Assembly: GCA_050246635.1 (NCBI GenBank)
Contig: JBFWVR010000004.1
Coordinates: forward strand, 186,001 to 250,000
From: JBFWVR01 sp050246635
GTDB lineage: Bacteria > Acidobacteriota > Vicinamibacteria > Vicinamibacterales > UBA2999
Direction: 5' to 3'
DNA length: 64,000 bases
Shown here: positions 1 to 8,281 of the stretch, piece by piece
Numbering within the stretch: the first letter of the stretch is position 1
Layout of the letters: the number at the start of each line of letters is the position of its first letter
Notes under the pieces: model-generated
Seen by the model: only the letters and a program-made list of their open reading frames with translations
Told to the model about the DNA's origin: nothing
Database searches by the model: none
Made by a program: the position numbers and the translations under genes

Positions 1-441
1 CTGCTGGGGATGGCCTATCTCGCGACGGGGGGCCGCGCGTTTCCGTCCGTCGATTCGCCGGCCGCCGAGGCCTGGGACGTCGCCGGCGACCTGATGAGTC
101 CGTTCTGTCCAGGGCGCACGCTTGCGGCCTGTCCTTCCGGCGCGGCGGCGGACGTCCGCGACGAGATCGCGAAGCGTCTCGAGAAGGGCGAATCGCGTGA
201 GTCGATCGAAGCCGACCTGCTGGCCCGTTACGGCGACGAGATTCGCGGCGCGCCCGAGGCGTCAGGGATCGGTCTGCTCGTCTGGGTCGGCCCGGTCGCA
301 CTCGGTGTGCTGCTCCTGGGGATCGTCCTGCAGCTCGCCCGCCGCTCGCGGCGCGAGGCCGACGCGGGGCAGGCGACGGCCGGTCCTGTCGACCCGAAGC
401 TGGCCGAGCGACTCGATGAGGAGCTGGAGCAACTGGGATGA
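1..441 (+). CDS. CcmH-like cytochrome c maturation protein (5' end probably outside window)
   Basis: This is a CcmH/CycL-type protein, a membrane-anchored periplasmic thiol protein that helps present apocytochrome c for heme attachment. The visible signature is SPFCPGRTL followed by ACPSG, then an amphipathic stretch and LLARYGDEI, the usual C-terminal half of the CcmH domain. One transmembrane helix (LLVWVGPVALGVLLLGIVL) follows, then a charged tail. The frame is open to base 1. An internal ATG at 10 exists, but the usual signal peptide is missing, so the true start is likely upstream of the window. The first cysteine of the classical LRCPxC motif is replaced by Ser-Pro-Phe-Cys. The stop overlaps the next start (ATGA), which implies one operon with the cytochrome c, PCuAC and SCO genes that follow. 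Confidence 0.8.
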   Translation: MLGMAYLATGGRAFPSVDSPAAEAWDVAGDLMSPFCPGRTLAACPSGAAADVRDEIAKRLEKGESRESIEADLLARYGDEIRGAPEASGIGLLVWVGPVALGVLLLGIVLQLARRSRREADAGQATAGPVDPKLAERLDEELEQLG

Positions 442-815
442 GACCTGCGTGGCGCCTGGTCCTCCTCGTGGCCATCGCGTCGACCGCGTGTGGAAACCCG
501 CCCTCGGCCGGCGGGCCGCAGGCCGCGACCGGAGGCCGTGAGTTGTACGCCTCGAATGGATGCGCAGTGTGTCACGGCAGCGAAGGACGTGGCGACGGTC
601 CTGTCGCTGCCGGCACCACGCCCCGCCCGACGGATTTCACGAAGCCGGAGTCGTTCAAGACCGCACGCACGGTGGATGCGGTGGCAACGGTGATCGCGGA
701 CGGCATCCCGTCCACTCCACGGCCGATGCCGCCCTACCGGCATCTGGACGAGGGGGCGCGACGATTGATCGCGGAGTACGTGTTGTCGCTTGGGGATCAA
801 GGGAGTCGACGATGA
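438..815 (+). CDS. Monoheme cytochrome c, secreted
   Basis: A 125-residue exported c-type cytochrome. An N-terminal hydrophobic segment ending near C18 (IASTAC) acts as a signal sequence and may be a lipoprotein signal, although the lipobox is weak. One heme-binding CAVCH motif sits at about residues 42-46, followed by GxGDGP, a typical class I cytochrome c feature. The RPMPPYRHL segment can supply the distal Met ligand. The start overlaps the stop of the CcmH-like gene by 4 bp (ATGA), and its own stop overlaps the next start, so translation is coupled. It probably carries electrons near a terminal oxidase, given the copper chaperone genes downstream. The exact electron partner cannot be told from sequence. 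Confidence 0.85.
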   Translation: MRPAWRLVLLVAIASTACGNPPSAGGPQAATGGRELYASNGCAVCHGSEGRGDGPVAAGTTPRPTDFTKPESFKTARTVDAVATVIADGIPSTPRPMPPYRHLDEGARRLIAEYVLSLGDQGSRR

Positions 816-1255
816 GGCCTAAGGTGTTGGTGCTGGTCTGGGTGGTGATGGCTGCGGCGCTGGCCGCCGTGAGCGCGCAGGCGCCGTTGGTGCACGTAGA
901 AACGGCGTGGGTTCGCCAGCCCGCGCCGTCGCGGGACGTGTCCGCGGCCTACCTCGTCATCGTCAACGACGGCGACTCGCCGGTGAAGATCGTCGGCGCG
1001 GCGAGCTCGAAGGCGAAGACCGTCGAGATGCACGAGATGGCAATGGAGAACCGCATGATGCGGATGCGCCGCATCGACGACATCACGGTTCCGGCACACG
1101 GCCGCGTCGCGTTGGAGCCCAGCGGGATGCACCTGATGCTCTTCGGCCTTCCCACGCCGCTCGAGGCCGGCGTGGTGATCCCGCTGACGTTGACGCTCGA
1201 TTCCGGCGCGACCATCGCGGTGGACGCGCCGGTTCGTGCACCGGGGACGAACTGA
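812..1255 (+). CDS. PCu(A)C periplasmic copper chaperone
   Basis: A 147-residue exported protein of the PCuAC (DUF461) family, which delivers Cu(I) to the CuA or CuB site of cytochrome oxidase in the periplasm. A signal peptide covers about residues 1-25 (VVMAAALAAVSAQ). The copper ligands are visible as MHEMAMENRMMRM and, about 22 residues later, SGMHLMLFGL, which fits the family pattern H-M-x10-M-x21-H-x-M. The start at 812 overlaps the preceding stop by 4 bp, and the stop overlaps the SCO start as TGATG. Lying between a cytochrome c and a SCO gene supports a role in oxidase copper-centre assembly. Confidence 0.9.
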   Translation: MRPKVLVLVWVVMAAALAAVSAQAPLVHVETAWVRQPAPSRDVSAAYLVIVNDGDSPVKIVGAASSKAKTVEMHEMAMENRMMRMRRIDDITVPAHGRVALEPSGMHLMLFGLPTPLEAGVVIPLTLTLDSGATIAVDAPVRAPGTN

Positions 1256-1821
1256 TGCGAGCGCTGGCCGTCGCGGTGGTGCTTGCGGGCGTCGTGGTGT
1301 CTGCGGCCTGCCAGCGGGCGCCGGCCGGCCCACCCGTGTACGGCGAGGTCGGAGGCGACTTCACCCTCACCGACCAGGACGGCCAGCCGTTCGACTCCGC
1401 CTCGCTTCGCGGAAACGTCGTGCTGGTGTTCTTCGGTTACACCTTCTGTCCTGACGTCTGTCCGACGACGCTGTCGAAGATCGCGGCGGTTACTCGCGCG
1501 CTCGGGTCGGACGCGACCAGGGTGAAGACGATGTATGTCAGCGTGGACCCGAAGCGTGACACCCCGGCCGTGCTGAAGGAGCATCTGGGCATGTTCGGCG
1601 TTGACGCGGTGGGCCTGACCGGCACGGAACCCCAGATTGCCGCCGTCGCCAGGCAGTACGGCGCCGCTTACATCGTCGAGGAGTCGGATTCGGCCGCGGG
1701 GTACCTCGTGTCCCACACCACGACCCTCTACGCGCTGGACCCCGAAGGCCGGACCCGGTACCTGTTCCCGTACGAAGCCTCGGTGGACGAAATCGTCCGC
1801 GGCATCCGTTCGCTGCTCTGA
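1255..1821 (+). CDS. SCO1/SenC/PrrC family copper-thioredoxin protein
   Basis: A 188-residue lipoprotein-like SCO protein. The N terminus has a lipobox (VSAAC, Cys19). The thioredoxin-like fold carries the copper-binding CPDVCP motif (Cys65 and Cys69) and the conserved distal His in LVSHTTT. VSVDPKRDTP is another family hallmark. SCO proteins reduce or metallate the CuA centre of cytochrome c oxidase. The start is ATG at 1255, coupled to the PCuAC stop (TGATG). This is the last gene of the four-gene cassette; a repeat-rich stretch follows. Function is assigned with good confidence from the motif and from the neighbouring PCuAC gene. Confidence 0.92.
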   Translation: MRALAVAVVLAGVVVSAACQRAPAGPPVYGEVGGDFTLTDQDGQPFDSASLRGNVVLVFFGYTFCPDVCPTTLSKIAAVTRALGSDATRVKTMYVSVDPKRDTPAVLKEHLGMFGVDAVGLTGTEPQIAAVARQYGAAYIVEESDSAAGYLVSHTTTLYALDPEGRTRYLFPYEASVDEIVRGIRSLL

Positions 1822-1842
1822 GACGCTCGGCGCGGGGAGACC

Positions 1843-1930
1843 TTTGTGTTCCTTCGTGCCCTTCGTGTCCTTCGCCCCTCGACTTTGCTCGGGGCGACCC
1901 TGAGCGTAGTCGAAGGGTCGGAACCTTCGT
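1843..1930. repeat. Short tandem repeat (CTTCGTGCC-type) with a hairpin element
   Basis: Reading CCTTCGTGC, CCTTCGTGT, CCTTCG, this is the complement of the 9-bp CGAAGGGCA tandem family found again near 45.6, 47.8 and 51.0 kb. It encloses a hairpin-forming element (CCCCTCGACTTTGCTCGGGG, then CCTGAGCGTAGTCGAAGGG) whose reverse complement recurs at 46.3, 47.8 and 51.05 kb. Confidence 0.75.
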
Positions 1931-1964
1931 GCCCTTCGATCCCTATCTGATCTATTCTCCGGGA

Positions 1965-3728
1965 ATGATCGCCCGAGCCATCCTCCTGATCGTTCTGGCC
2001 TTCCTGGCCCAGCCCATCGTCCTCGGGGCGCAGGCCAACGTCCCTTCCGCCGAAGCGCCTGCCAGTGAGCTGGCGGCGCTGGTCAGTCGTTACTCCGCCG
2101 ACAGGCAGTCCCTCATGCGGCGGTACACCGTGCAGTATTTGCCCGAACGCGCCGCGCGCCTGGAGCGCTTCTACAAGGACTGGCAGAAGGAGCTGTCGGC
2201 GGTGAAGTACGACGGCCTTGGCGCGGAGGGGCGGATCGACTACGTCCTCCTGACCTCCAGGCTCGAGTACGAGCTGCGGCTTCTCGCGCGGGAGCAGGCG
2301 TGGGTGAAGGACACGGTCACGCTGCTGCCGTTCGCGAAGGACGTCACCGATCTGCTCGAGAAGCGGGGACGGCTCGACCCGATGGACGGCGAGGCCGCGG
2401 CGGCGGCGCTGGATCGTGTGTCGCGAGGCCTCACCGAGGCGATGCGTGCGGTCGACCGTCCCGGCGCGGCAGCCGCCGGTCCCGTCGCGGACGCCGAGCG
2501 CGCGCGCAAGATCAACGCGCTCAGGGCGGTGGAGGTCCTGACCAGCCTCAAGGACGGCCTGGCCGAGTGGCACCGGTTCTATGGCGGCTACGACCCGATG
2601 TTCACGTGGTGGGCGGAGGTGCCCTACACCGCGGTGGACAAGGGCATGGCGGCCTACCTCAAGGTCCTCAAGGAGAAGGTCATCGGCTACAAGGACGGCG
2701 ACGACGAGCCCATCGTCGGGAACCCGGTGGGGCGGGATGCGCTGGTGTCGGACCTGCTGTCGGAGTTCGTGCCCTACACGCCGGAGGAGCTCCTGCAGGT
2801 TGCGGAGCGTGAGTTCGCGTGGTGCGACCGCGAGATGCTGCGCGCCTCACGCGAGATGGGCTTCGGGGACGACTGGAAGGCCGCGCTCGAGAAGGTGAAG
2901 ACGCTGCATGTCGAACCGGGCAGGCAGGTGGACCTGGTGCTGCAGCTCGCGCGTGAGGCGGAGGACTACGTCGAGCAGCGTGACCTCATCACGATCCCGC
3001 CGCTCGCGAAGGAAGACTGGCGCATGGTGATGATGTCGCCGGAGCGGCAGAAGGTGAACCCCTTCTTCCTGGGCGGCGAGATGATCCAGGTGTCGTATCC
3101 CACCGACACGATGGACCACGACGACAAGCTGATGAGCATGCGTGGGAACAACATCCACTTCTCGCGCTCCACGGTCTTCCACGAGCTCAATCCCGGCCAT
3201 CACCTCCAGGGCTTCATGACGGCGCGCTACAACACCCAGCGCCGCGCCTTCGGCACGCCGTTCTGGACGGAAGGGTGGTCGCTCTACTGGGAGATGCTGC
3301 TCTGGGACGACGGCTTCCCGAAGACGCCGGAGAACCGGATCGGCATGCTCTTCTGGCGCATGCACCGCTGCGCACGGATCATCTTCTCGCTGCGCTTCCA
3401 CCTCGGTGAGTGGTCACCGCAGGAGTGCATCGACTTCCTGGTCGACCGCGTCGGCCACGAGCGAGCGAACGCGGAGGCCGAGGTGCGCCGGTCGTTCAAC
3501 GGCACCTACCCGCCGCTCTACCAGCTTGCCTACATGATGGGCGGCCTGCAGTTCCGCGCCCTGCACGCGGAGCTTGTGGAGTCGGGCAGGATGACGAACC
3601 GCCAGTTCCACGACACGATCATGAAGGCGGGCAGCATGCCGGTGGAGCTCGTGCGCGCGTCGCTGATGCAGACGCGCCTGCCCGCGGGGTTCAAGACCAA
3701 CTGGAAGTTCGCCGGCGCGCTGCAGTAG
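1965..3728 (+). CDS. Secreted DUF885 family protein, predicted metal-dependent hydrolase
   Basis: A 587-residue DUF885 protein. The start at 1965 is preferred over an in-frame ATG at 1929 because it places a clean signal peptide (IARAILLIVLAFLAQPIVLG) at the N terminus. The family hallmark HELNPGHH begins near residue 406 and resembles a zinc-peptidase HExxxGHH site; downstream WTEGWSLYWEML matches the conserved second block. DUF885 proteins are widespread secreted proteins of unproven activity, usually predicted to be peptidases. It is a single gene, flanked on both sides by repeat-rich noncoding DNA, so there is no operon context. Length matches the usual 550-600 residues. Confidence 0.85.
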   Translation: MIARAILLIVLAFLAQPIVLGAQANVPSAEAPASELAALVSRYSADRQSLMRRYTVQYLPERAARLERFYKDWQKELSAVKYDGLGAEGRIDYVLLTSRLEYELRLLAREQAWVKDTVTLLPFAKDVTDLLEKRGRLDPMDGEAAAAALDRVSRGLTEAMRAVDRPGAAAAGPVADAERARKINALRAVEVLTSLKDGLAEWHRFYGGYDPMFTWWAEVPYTAVDKGMAAYLKVLKEKVIGYKDGDDEPIVGNPVGRDALVSDLLSEFVPYTPEELLQVAEREFAWCDREMLRASREMGFGDDWKAALEKVKTLHVEPGRQVDLVLQLAREAEDYVEQRDLITIPPLAKEDWRMVMMSPERQKVNPFFLGGEMIQVSYPTDTMDHDDKLMSMRGNNIHFSRSTVFHELNPGHHLQGFMTARYNTQRRAFGTPFWTEGWSLYWEMLLWDDGFPKTPENRIGMLFWRMHRCARIIFSLRFHLGEWSPQECIDFLVDRVGHERANAEAEVRRSFNGTYPPLYQLAYMMGGLQFRALHAELVESGRMTNRQFHDTIMKAGSMPVELVRASLMQTRLPAGFKTNWKFAGALQ

Positions 3729-3729
3729 C

Positions 3730-3961
3730 GAAATGGGGACTGTCCCCATTTCTTGAACGATGCCAGAAGAAATGGGGACTGTCCCCATTTCCCGAAGACG
3801 CGGGAGGAGTGGTCCTGCGGAAATGGGGACTGTCCTCATTTCCTGAACGATCCAGAGCAAATGGGGACTGTCCCCATTTCCTCGGCCGCCCCCTCGCGAA
3901 AAAGGGGTCAGACCCCTTTTTCTTCGTGATCCCATGAAAAAGGGGTCTGACCCCTTTTTCG
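3730..3961. repeat. Cluster of six palindromes: four GGGGACWGTCCCC and two GGGGTCWGACCCC units
   Basis: Four copies of AAATGGGGACTGTCCYCATTT (starting near 3731, 3770, 3820 and 3859) are followed by two copies of AAAAAGGGGTCWGACCCC (near 3899 and 3936). Each unit is a near-perfect 21-25 bp palindrome and spacing is about 40 bp. The sister family with GGGGTC occurs only here in clear form. The units start directly after the DUF885 stop codon, so they may also end transcription as hairpins. The arrangement is REP-like; no REP-associated transposase gene is in the window. Confidence 0.9.
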
Positions 3962-4004
3962 ACGCCCACACCCGAATGGGCCCGGGCACCGGTGCCTCCC
4001 GGGC

Positions 4005-4203
4005 CGAATCGAAAAGCCGGCCGCCAGCCGTTAAGTAGCTGAAAGCGTGTCGTTTACGTCGCTCCGCTCGATCGATGACCGGACAACAGATGTGCCCGGG
4101 CACGCGCGTCTTGCGGCACGTATCGAAAAGTGCTCAGCCCTTGGCTAAGTGGCTGATACGAGGTCGTTTATGGACGTTGAGCCGATCCATGACCGGACAC
4201 CAG
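4005..4203. repeat. Two diverged direct copies of an ~85-bp noncoding unit
   Basis: Copy one runs about 4005-4089 and copy two about 4119-4203. Shared blocks include TATCGAAAAG/AATCGAAAAG, TTAAGTAGCTGA/CTAAGTGGCTGA, GTCGTTTA and ATGACCGGACAMCAG. The copies are collinear with a period of about 114 bp. No open frame runs through both copies. The nature is unknown; this could be duplicated structured RNA or decayed mobile DNA. Confidence 0.6.
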
Positions 4204-4234
4204 GTCGGCCTGCGCCGCGACGCAGGGCGCCACG

Positions 4235-4297
4235 GGAATGGGGACTGTCCCTATTTCCTGGACGATCCAGAGGAAATGGGGACTGTCCCCATTTCCC
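4235..4297. repeat. Pair of GGGGACTGTCCC palindromes
   Basis: Two units of the AAATGGGGACTGTCCCCATTT family near 4235 and 4274, the first with one mismatch (CCCTATTT). They lie between the diverged tandem unit and the 3' end of the HhH-like gene. Confidence 0.85.
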
Positions 4298-4307
4298 AGC
4301 AGACGAT

Positions 4308-4326
4308 TGTCACTCCGAGAGTGACA
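4308..4326. promoter_or_regulatory. Perfect 8-bp inverted repeat TGTCACTC-CGA-GAGTGACA
   Basis: An exact inverted repeat with a 3-bp centre, followed by two more TCAC/TGTCACT-like half sites up to about 4350 (TTGTCACT and a closing GACAA). It could be a protein-binding site or a hairpin behind the minus-strand HhH-like gene that ends at 4444. No gene starts next to it, so a promoter role is not supported. Confidence 0.35.
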
Positions 4327-4443
4327 GTCACGCGGCAGCTTGTCACTGCAGGAGGGACAACTGCTCACGCTTCCGGTCAGCTGCGAAGCACCGGCACCCC
4401 GTACCCGTTGCGGGCCGTCGAACGGCGACAACCCTGGTCTGCG

Positions 4444-5130
4444 CTACACGGCCGTGGCTGGACGGGCCTTCCGTTGACTCCGCACCGTCCAGACGTGCGA
4501 ATCGACATCCCGCACCTTCAGCCTACCTTTCGCCGCGGCGGCTTCCAGCAACCGGAGCGCTTCGACGTCGCTGACGTCGCGAGCGACCGCATCACGCACG
4601 AAATTCCGGATGTGGACGTCTGGCTTCGCCGTCTGCACCCCAAGGAGCATGCGGAGGTACTGGAACCCTGCGAGCCCGAAGCCGTTGACGCCGATCTCAG
4701 CGAGCGTGTCTGGTCCCGCGGCCCGCGCCCACTTGCGCAGGCGAGCCATCTCTGACGCGCCGGTGTAGTGAGCCTGGACCCTGTGGAGGTACCTCGCGAC
4801 GCCAAGGAGAGTCTCCATACGCGCCGGGTCGTTGTAGTCGAGCTCTTGAACGCCAAACGACCGAAGTGAATCGTACGAGATCATCAGTGAGATCAGGCCT
4901 CTCATCGTCGAGACCCGCCGCCGATTGGCGAAGGCCTGGACTCTGGGTCGCGTAAACGCTTCGTACCGGCGGTTCAGGGAGAGCACGCAATCCAACAGGT
5001 TCAAGACGGAAGTGGACCATCCGTACGGCTCAGATTTCCCAGGCGACGGCAGTCTCCGTAAGGAGGCCAGTACTGCATAGATGTCCCGCCCATCGACAAG
5101 CGAAAACGTACGCGGCGCTTTTGTCGTCAT
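4444..5130 (-). CDS. Hypothetical protein with an HhH-GPD (DNA glycosylase)-like segment
   Basis: A 228-residue soluble protein. I do not recognise a named family with certainty. Residues 147-164 (GVNGFGLAGFQYLRMLLG) followed by KPDVHIRNFV look like the helix-hairpin-helix plus catalytic-Asp region of HhH-GPD base-excision glycosylases (compare GVGRKTA...D-x-H-V in endonuclease III); D171 would be the catalytic Asp. The N-terminal part is helical and Arg-rich. It lies 13 bp downstream of the DUF2075 gene on the same strand, so the two very likely form one operon and may act together in defence. No Fe-S cluster cysteines are present. The glycosylase-like reading is inference; a DNA-binding role without catalysis is also possible. 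Confidence 0.6.
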   Translation of the reverse strand: MTTKAPRTFSLVDGRDIYAVLASLRRLPSPGKSEPYGWSTSVLNLLDCVLSLNRRYEAFTRPRVQAFANRRRVSTMRGLISLMISYDSLRSFGVQELDYNDPARMETLLGVARYLHRVQAHYTGASEMARLRKWARAAGPDTLAEIGVNGFGLAGFQYLRMLLGVQTAKPDVHIRNFVRDAVARDVSDVEALRLLEAAAAKGRLKVRDVDSHVWTVRSQRKARPATAV

Positions 5131-5143
5131 GGTCTTCTCCCCG

Positions 5144-7072
5144 TTAATCCAGAGGCAGGAACCCGGCAGCCTTAAGGTACGAATACGTCTCGTCGAGCTC
5201 CGGAAGGGTGGGCACGAACACCACGGTGGCGTCGCGTCCTCTCGTCAGCAGTACGCGGTAGGCGTTCAGCCGAAGCTGCAGAGGATCGCGGACCGGCGTG
5301 CCCCGCTTGTAGCGCGTCGCCATCGCATTCGACCATACCCCGTGGTCCAAGGCGAGATCGGTGCCCCAGGCGAGCAACGCGGAGTCGAGCTCGAGGCCCT
5401 GCGCACCGAATTCCGTCACACACCGGTCCAGCAGACGGCAGGAGCGCCCCTCCGGAGCATCCTCGTTGTCTCCGTACCATGGCCCGACGCGGACGTTCTT
5501 TGTGGACTGATAGTCGTTCGTGACACCGAATCCGGGAAGAGACTTGTCGCGCGAGGATGCGACCAATCCGAAGCGCGCTCCTTGATTGTCGGCGTATCGC
5601 TCGCGGAGATACGCCTTCGCCGTCTCGAGTGATCTGGTGAGGCGGAGGTGGTACCCGGCCTTTTCGAGATGAGACGCGATCCGACTCAGTTCCTCGGCCG
5701 GCTTGGGTGTCAGCAGGCCCGCGACGAACCGGTGCAGGTCTGTGGCCAGGTGAAAGCGGATTTCGGTGTCCAGGTTCAGCGCGTCATCGACCCGGAAGGG
5801 GACGGCGCTGTCGGCGAACACCGCCTCCACACCCGCCGGACCGTGCACGGTCCATTGACCGGCCCGTCCGGAACCTTCAACCGCCTTTCGCCACTGCGTC
5901 AGCCCGGCTTCCTCACCGACATGGATTTCCTGCCCACTTCCGATCAGCCCGACGACCACACACCAGGACGGAACGCGCTCAGCGAACTCGATGAAGTGCT
6001 CCGGTTCCGATCGGCAATCAGAGCCGGCGAAGTGTTGGTGCTTTCGCCCGACCATCTCGGCGTCGTACGCGCGCTGAGCCTCGTCGAACACGAGGACGTG
6101 CTCGTTGGGAATGAGGTGCTTCTTGCCCGAGTACGTCTTGACGTAGTTCTTCACGTCCCGAACGAAGACACGCCCGCCCCCACCTGCGCTCCTCAGCTCG
6201 TACTGAAGCACTTCAACCAGAGGACCATTCCCGCTGAGGAACACAGCCGGCGCCGTTGGCTTTCCTCCTGGCCGCTCCACCGCAAGGTCATCGAGGTAGT
6301 GCGCGTGGACAGTCTGCAGGCCGACGAGGGTCTTGCCTGCGCCCGGCACACCGGTGAGGAGAACCAGATGCCGGCTCTTCGTCGCCGCCGCCTTGTGCAC
6401 GACGGCCGTAATAGCCTCGACAGCCGGCTCGGTGGCAGCACGCGCCCGGTGGATGCGTCGAAGCTCCCCGGTCTTCAACAACTCGCGCGCAGCGGCCACG
6501 AGCGTCGGTAACGGCCGGTACGCTCCTTCGTCCAGGAACCGCGTGCGGTCGATGACTTCGCCTCCAGGCGCCGAGCCAACCTGGGCGATCAGCGCATCGA
6601 GCGCGTCCGGTCCGGCGATGTGGACCCCAGACGACTGCCGCAGGTACCCCTTGGCGCGGGTTGGCACCAGTACCGGGACGACGTCGCAATTGGCGCACTC
6701 GCGGTGATAACAGCGAAGGTCACGCGCGTATGCGGCCGCCTGATCGACATCGGCCTGCGACGGCTCGGACTTTCCCTTCAGTTCGAGTACCAGAACCCCG
6801 TTAGCCACCAGCAGGAGCACGTCAGGCCGCCTCGACTCCAGCGGCAATTCGTACTCGAGGATCGTCGAGTAGCGCTCGGCCAGGGCGTCCCTGACGAGCG
6901 CCTCCTCGACTTCCCGCTGTAATGGTGGGATGGAGTCGGCCCAGGCGCGCACTTGCTCTGGAGACGCATCGCTGACGAACGCCTTCAGCCGCTCACGGAC
7001 GACTGCGGCCTCGGTCCTCTGGAACGTCGGGAAGTCTGATTCCCACCCGAAACGCGCGCGATGTTCGCTCAT
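5144..7072 (-). CDS. DUF2075 P-loop ATPase with N-terminal PD-(D/E)XK nuclease-like domain
   Basis: A 642-residue protein when started at ATG 7072; an in-frame ATG at 7111 would add 13 residues. Residues about 80-100 (RRPDVLLLVANGVLVLELKG) fit a PD-(D/E)XK nuclease core with D84, E97 and K99. The P-loop TGVPGAGKT lies at about 240-248 and Walker B (VLVFDEAQRA) about 95 residues later; the rest matches the DUF2075 (Schlafen-like/helicase-related) fold, with QGLELDSALL and LLTRGRDATVVFVP near the C terminus as in superfamily 1 helicases. DUF2075 proteins are commonly encoded in defence islands. This one is followed after 13 bp by the HhH-like gene and is divergent from the DUF429 gene. It likely cuts or remodels nucleic acid in an ATP-dependent way. 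Confidence 0.82.
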   Translation of the reverse strand: MSEHRARFGWESDFPTFQRTEAAVVRERLKAFVSDASPEQVRAWADSIPPLQREVEEALVRDALAERYSTILEYELPLESRRPDVLLLVANGVLVLELKGKSEPSQADVDQAAAYARDLRCYHRECANCDVVPVLVPTRAKGYLRQSSGVHIAGPDALDALIAQVGSAPGGEVIDRTRFLDEGAYRPLPTLVAAARELLKTGELRRIHRARAATEPAVEAITAVVHKAAATKSRHLVLLTGVPGAGKTLVGLQTVHAHYLDDLAVERPGGKPTAPAVFLSGNGPLVEVLQYELRSAGGGGRVFVRDVKNYVKTYSGKKHLIPNEHVLVFDEAQRAYDAEMVGRKHQHFAGSDCRSEPEHFIEFAERVPSWCVVVGLIGSGQEIHVGEEAGLTQWRKAVEGSGRAGQWTVHGPAGVEAVFADSAVPFRVDDALNLDTEIRFHLATDLHRFVAGLLTPKPAEELSRIASHLEKAGYHLRLTRSLETAKAYLRERYADNQGARFGLVASSRDKSLPGFGVTNDYQSTKNVRVGPWYGDNEDAPEGRSCRLLDRCVTEFGAQGLELDSALLAWGTDLALDHGVWSNAMATRYKRGTPVRDPLQLRLNAYRVLLTRGRDATVVFVPTLPELDETYSYLKAAGFLPLD

Positions 7073-7220
7073 GCGGATATGGCGAGAGGGCGACCGTGCC
7101 TGAGTCTTCACCGCTCTCGGTGCCGAGCCGACGGCTGCCTCGGCCTGTGCGCAGCTCGAGAATAGACATTGCCCTTGGGCGGCGATCGGAGCCTTGTCCG
7201 TGGGACTGTAACGTACACGG

Positions 7221-7313
7221 AAGCTCAGGTGTTGACATCCCCACAGTGGTGTCGCAGGATTTGCCTGTCCGCGTGCGGATCCCCCCGGCGCCCGCGCGGG
7301 TCCTGCCCGGAGC
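7221..7313. repeat. Left copy of a ~95-bp direct repeat bracketing the island core
   Basis: This copy begins AAGCTCAGGTGTTGACATCC and ends GGTCCTGCCCGGAGC. It matches 16571-16667 nearly base for base, differing at two central bases (GT versus CC), around GCCT versus CCGGT, and in the length of one C-run. Both copies have the same orientation and both lie in a divergent intergenic gap. It contains TTGACA and a short hairpin (TCCGCGTGCGGA). It could be an integration att site or a shared regulatory element. Confidence 0.85.
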
Positions 7314-7353
7314 CTGTCGCTCGACCAATCCCTGCCGGAGGTGTCCCCGGTAG

Positions 7354-8244
7354 GTGGCTCGCCCTATGGAAGAGATCCCCGACCCGGCAACCGTGATTCC
7401 GGGCGACAACCAGCGTTTCCCGCTCACTCCCTCGCCGTCTCGGCACGGCGGCGTGCGCACGCTGGGGATCGACTTCGCGACGGAGCCTACCGCAGCGGCC
7501 TTTTGCATGATCGACTGGGCCGGCCCGGCTCCTCGCATCGTCGAGGGGCCATCCCGACCTGTGCATCGCGATTGGTCCGACCTCCATGACCGGATCGGCA
7601 AGGCCGACAAGGTCGCCATCGATGTGCCTCTTGGCTGGCCTGTTCCCTTCACCGAGGCGATAGCGGCTCATGCGGGTCGCAAGCCCTGGCCCAGTCCTCG
7701 CGCGGATTGTCTGCTGCGCACCACGGACAAGATTGTCGCCGGGATGACGGACTCGGGCGGCGGCCGGCGCCGAGCCCCGCTGAGCGTGTCCGCCAACCTG
7801 ATCGGCGCGACCGCGATGGAGGCAGCGTCGATGCTCTCGCGGTACGCCGTCGACCGCAGCGGCGTGCGTGGGGCCATCTGTGAGGTGTACCCCGCTGTGG
7901 CGCTCCGCTGCTGGGACCTTCCGGACGTAGGCTACAAGGGCACGTCTCCGGCCGCGGCCCCCATACGTGGCGCGATTGTCGAAGGCCTCGCCGGCGCGCT
8001 CCACTGGCTGCGCGGCGACCCGCGCACAGTCGGCCTCCTCCGGCTGAATGATGACTTCCTGGATGCGTTCGTGTGCGCCCTCCTGGCACGTCTTGTGGCT
8101 ATCGGCCGCGCCAATGGCCCGTGCTCTTCGGAGGCGCAGCGACTGGCCGAGATCGAGGGCTGGATCTGGATTCCGGTTCCGAATGCCTTGGCGGCGTTGA
8201 ACGCTTCCGGCGTCGAACAGCCTCCCGCGCTGAAGGCACGATGA
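7354..8244 (+). CDS. DUF429 family protein (predicted RNase H-fold nuclease)
   Basis: A 296-residue DUF429 protein. The GTG start at 7354 is supported by GGAGG 11 bp upstream; an ATG at 7366 is an alternative. Family features are visible: the opening strand RTLGIDFATEP near residue 30 (an Asp at the end of the first strand, as in RNase H-like folds), VAIDVPLGWP, ICEVYPAVALRCW, and DDFLDAFVCALLA, which carries the late acidic pair. DUF429 is predicted from structure comparison to be a nuclease, but its role is not established. It faces the decayed SNF2 helicase and lies inside the repeat-bracketed block, next to other defence genes. Confidence 0.75.
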   Translation: MARPMEEIPDPATVIPGDNQRFPLTPSPSRHGGVRTLGIDFATEPTAAAFCMIDWAGPAPRIVEGPSRPVHRDWSDLHDRIGKADKVAIDVPLGWPVPFTEAIAAHAGRKPWPSPRADCLLRTTDKIVAGMTDSGGGRRRAPLSVSANLIGATAMEAASMLSRYAVDRSGVRGAICEVYPAVALRCWDLPDVGYKGTSPAAAPIRGAIVEGLAGALHWLRGDPRTVGLLRLNDDFLDAFVCALLARLVAIGRANGPCSSEAQRLAEIEGWIWIPVPNALAALNASGVEQPPALKAR

Positions 8245-8281
8245 CGCTCACACACCAAGTTCACAGGTCCCGCGTCCCGGC

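Noticed and set aside
3730..3961. Insertion sequence ends
   Set aside because: The palindromes are repeated many times without a transposase gene or target duplications; they fit a REP-like intergenic family better.
5648..6511. Long plus-strand frame inside the DUF2075 gene
   Set aside because: It is the antisense of a well-supported gene with Walker motifs; typical GC-rich shadow frame.
7354..8244. DUF429 gene as part of a recognised defence system
   Set aside because: DUF429 proteins also occur outside islands, and nothing here links it functionally to its neighbours beyond position.
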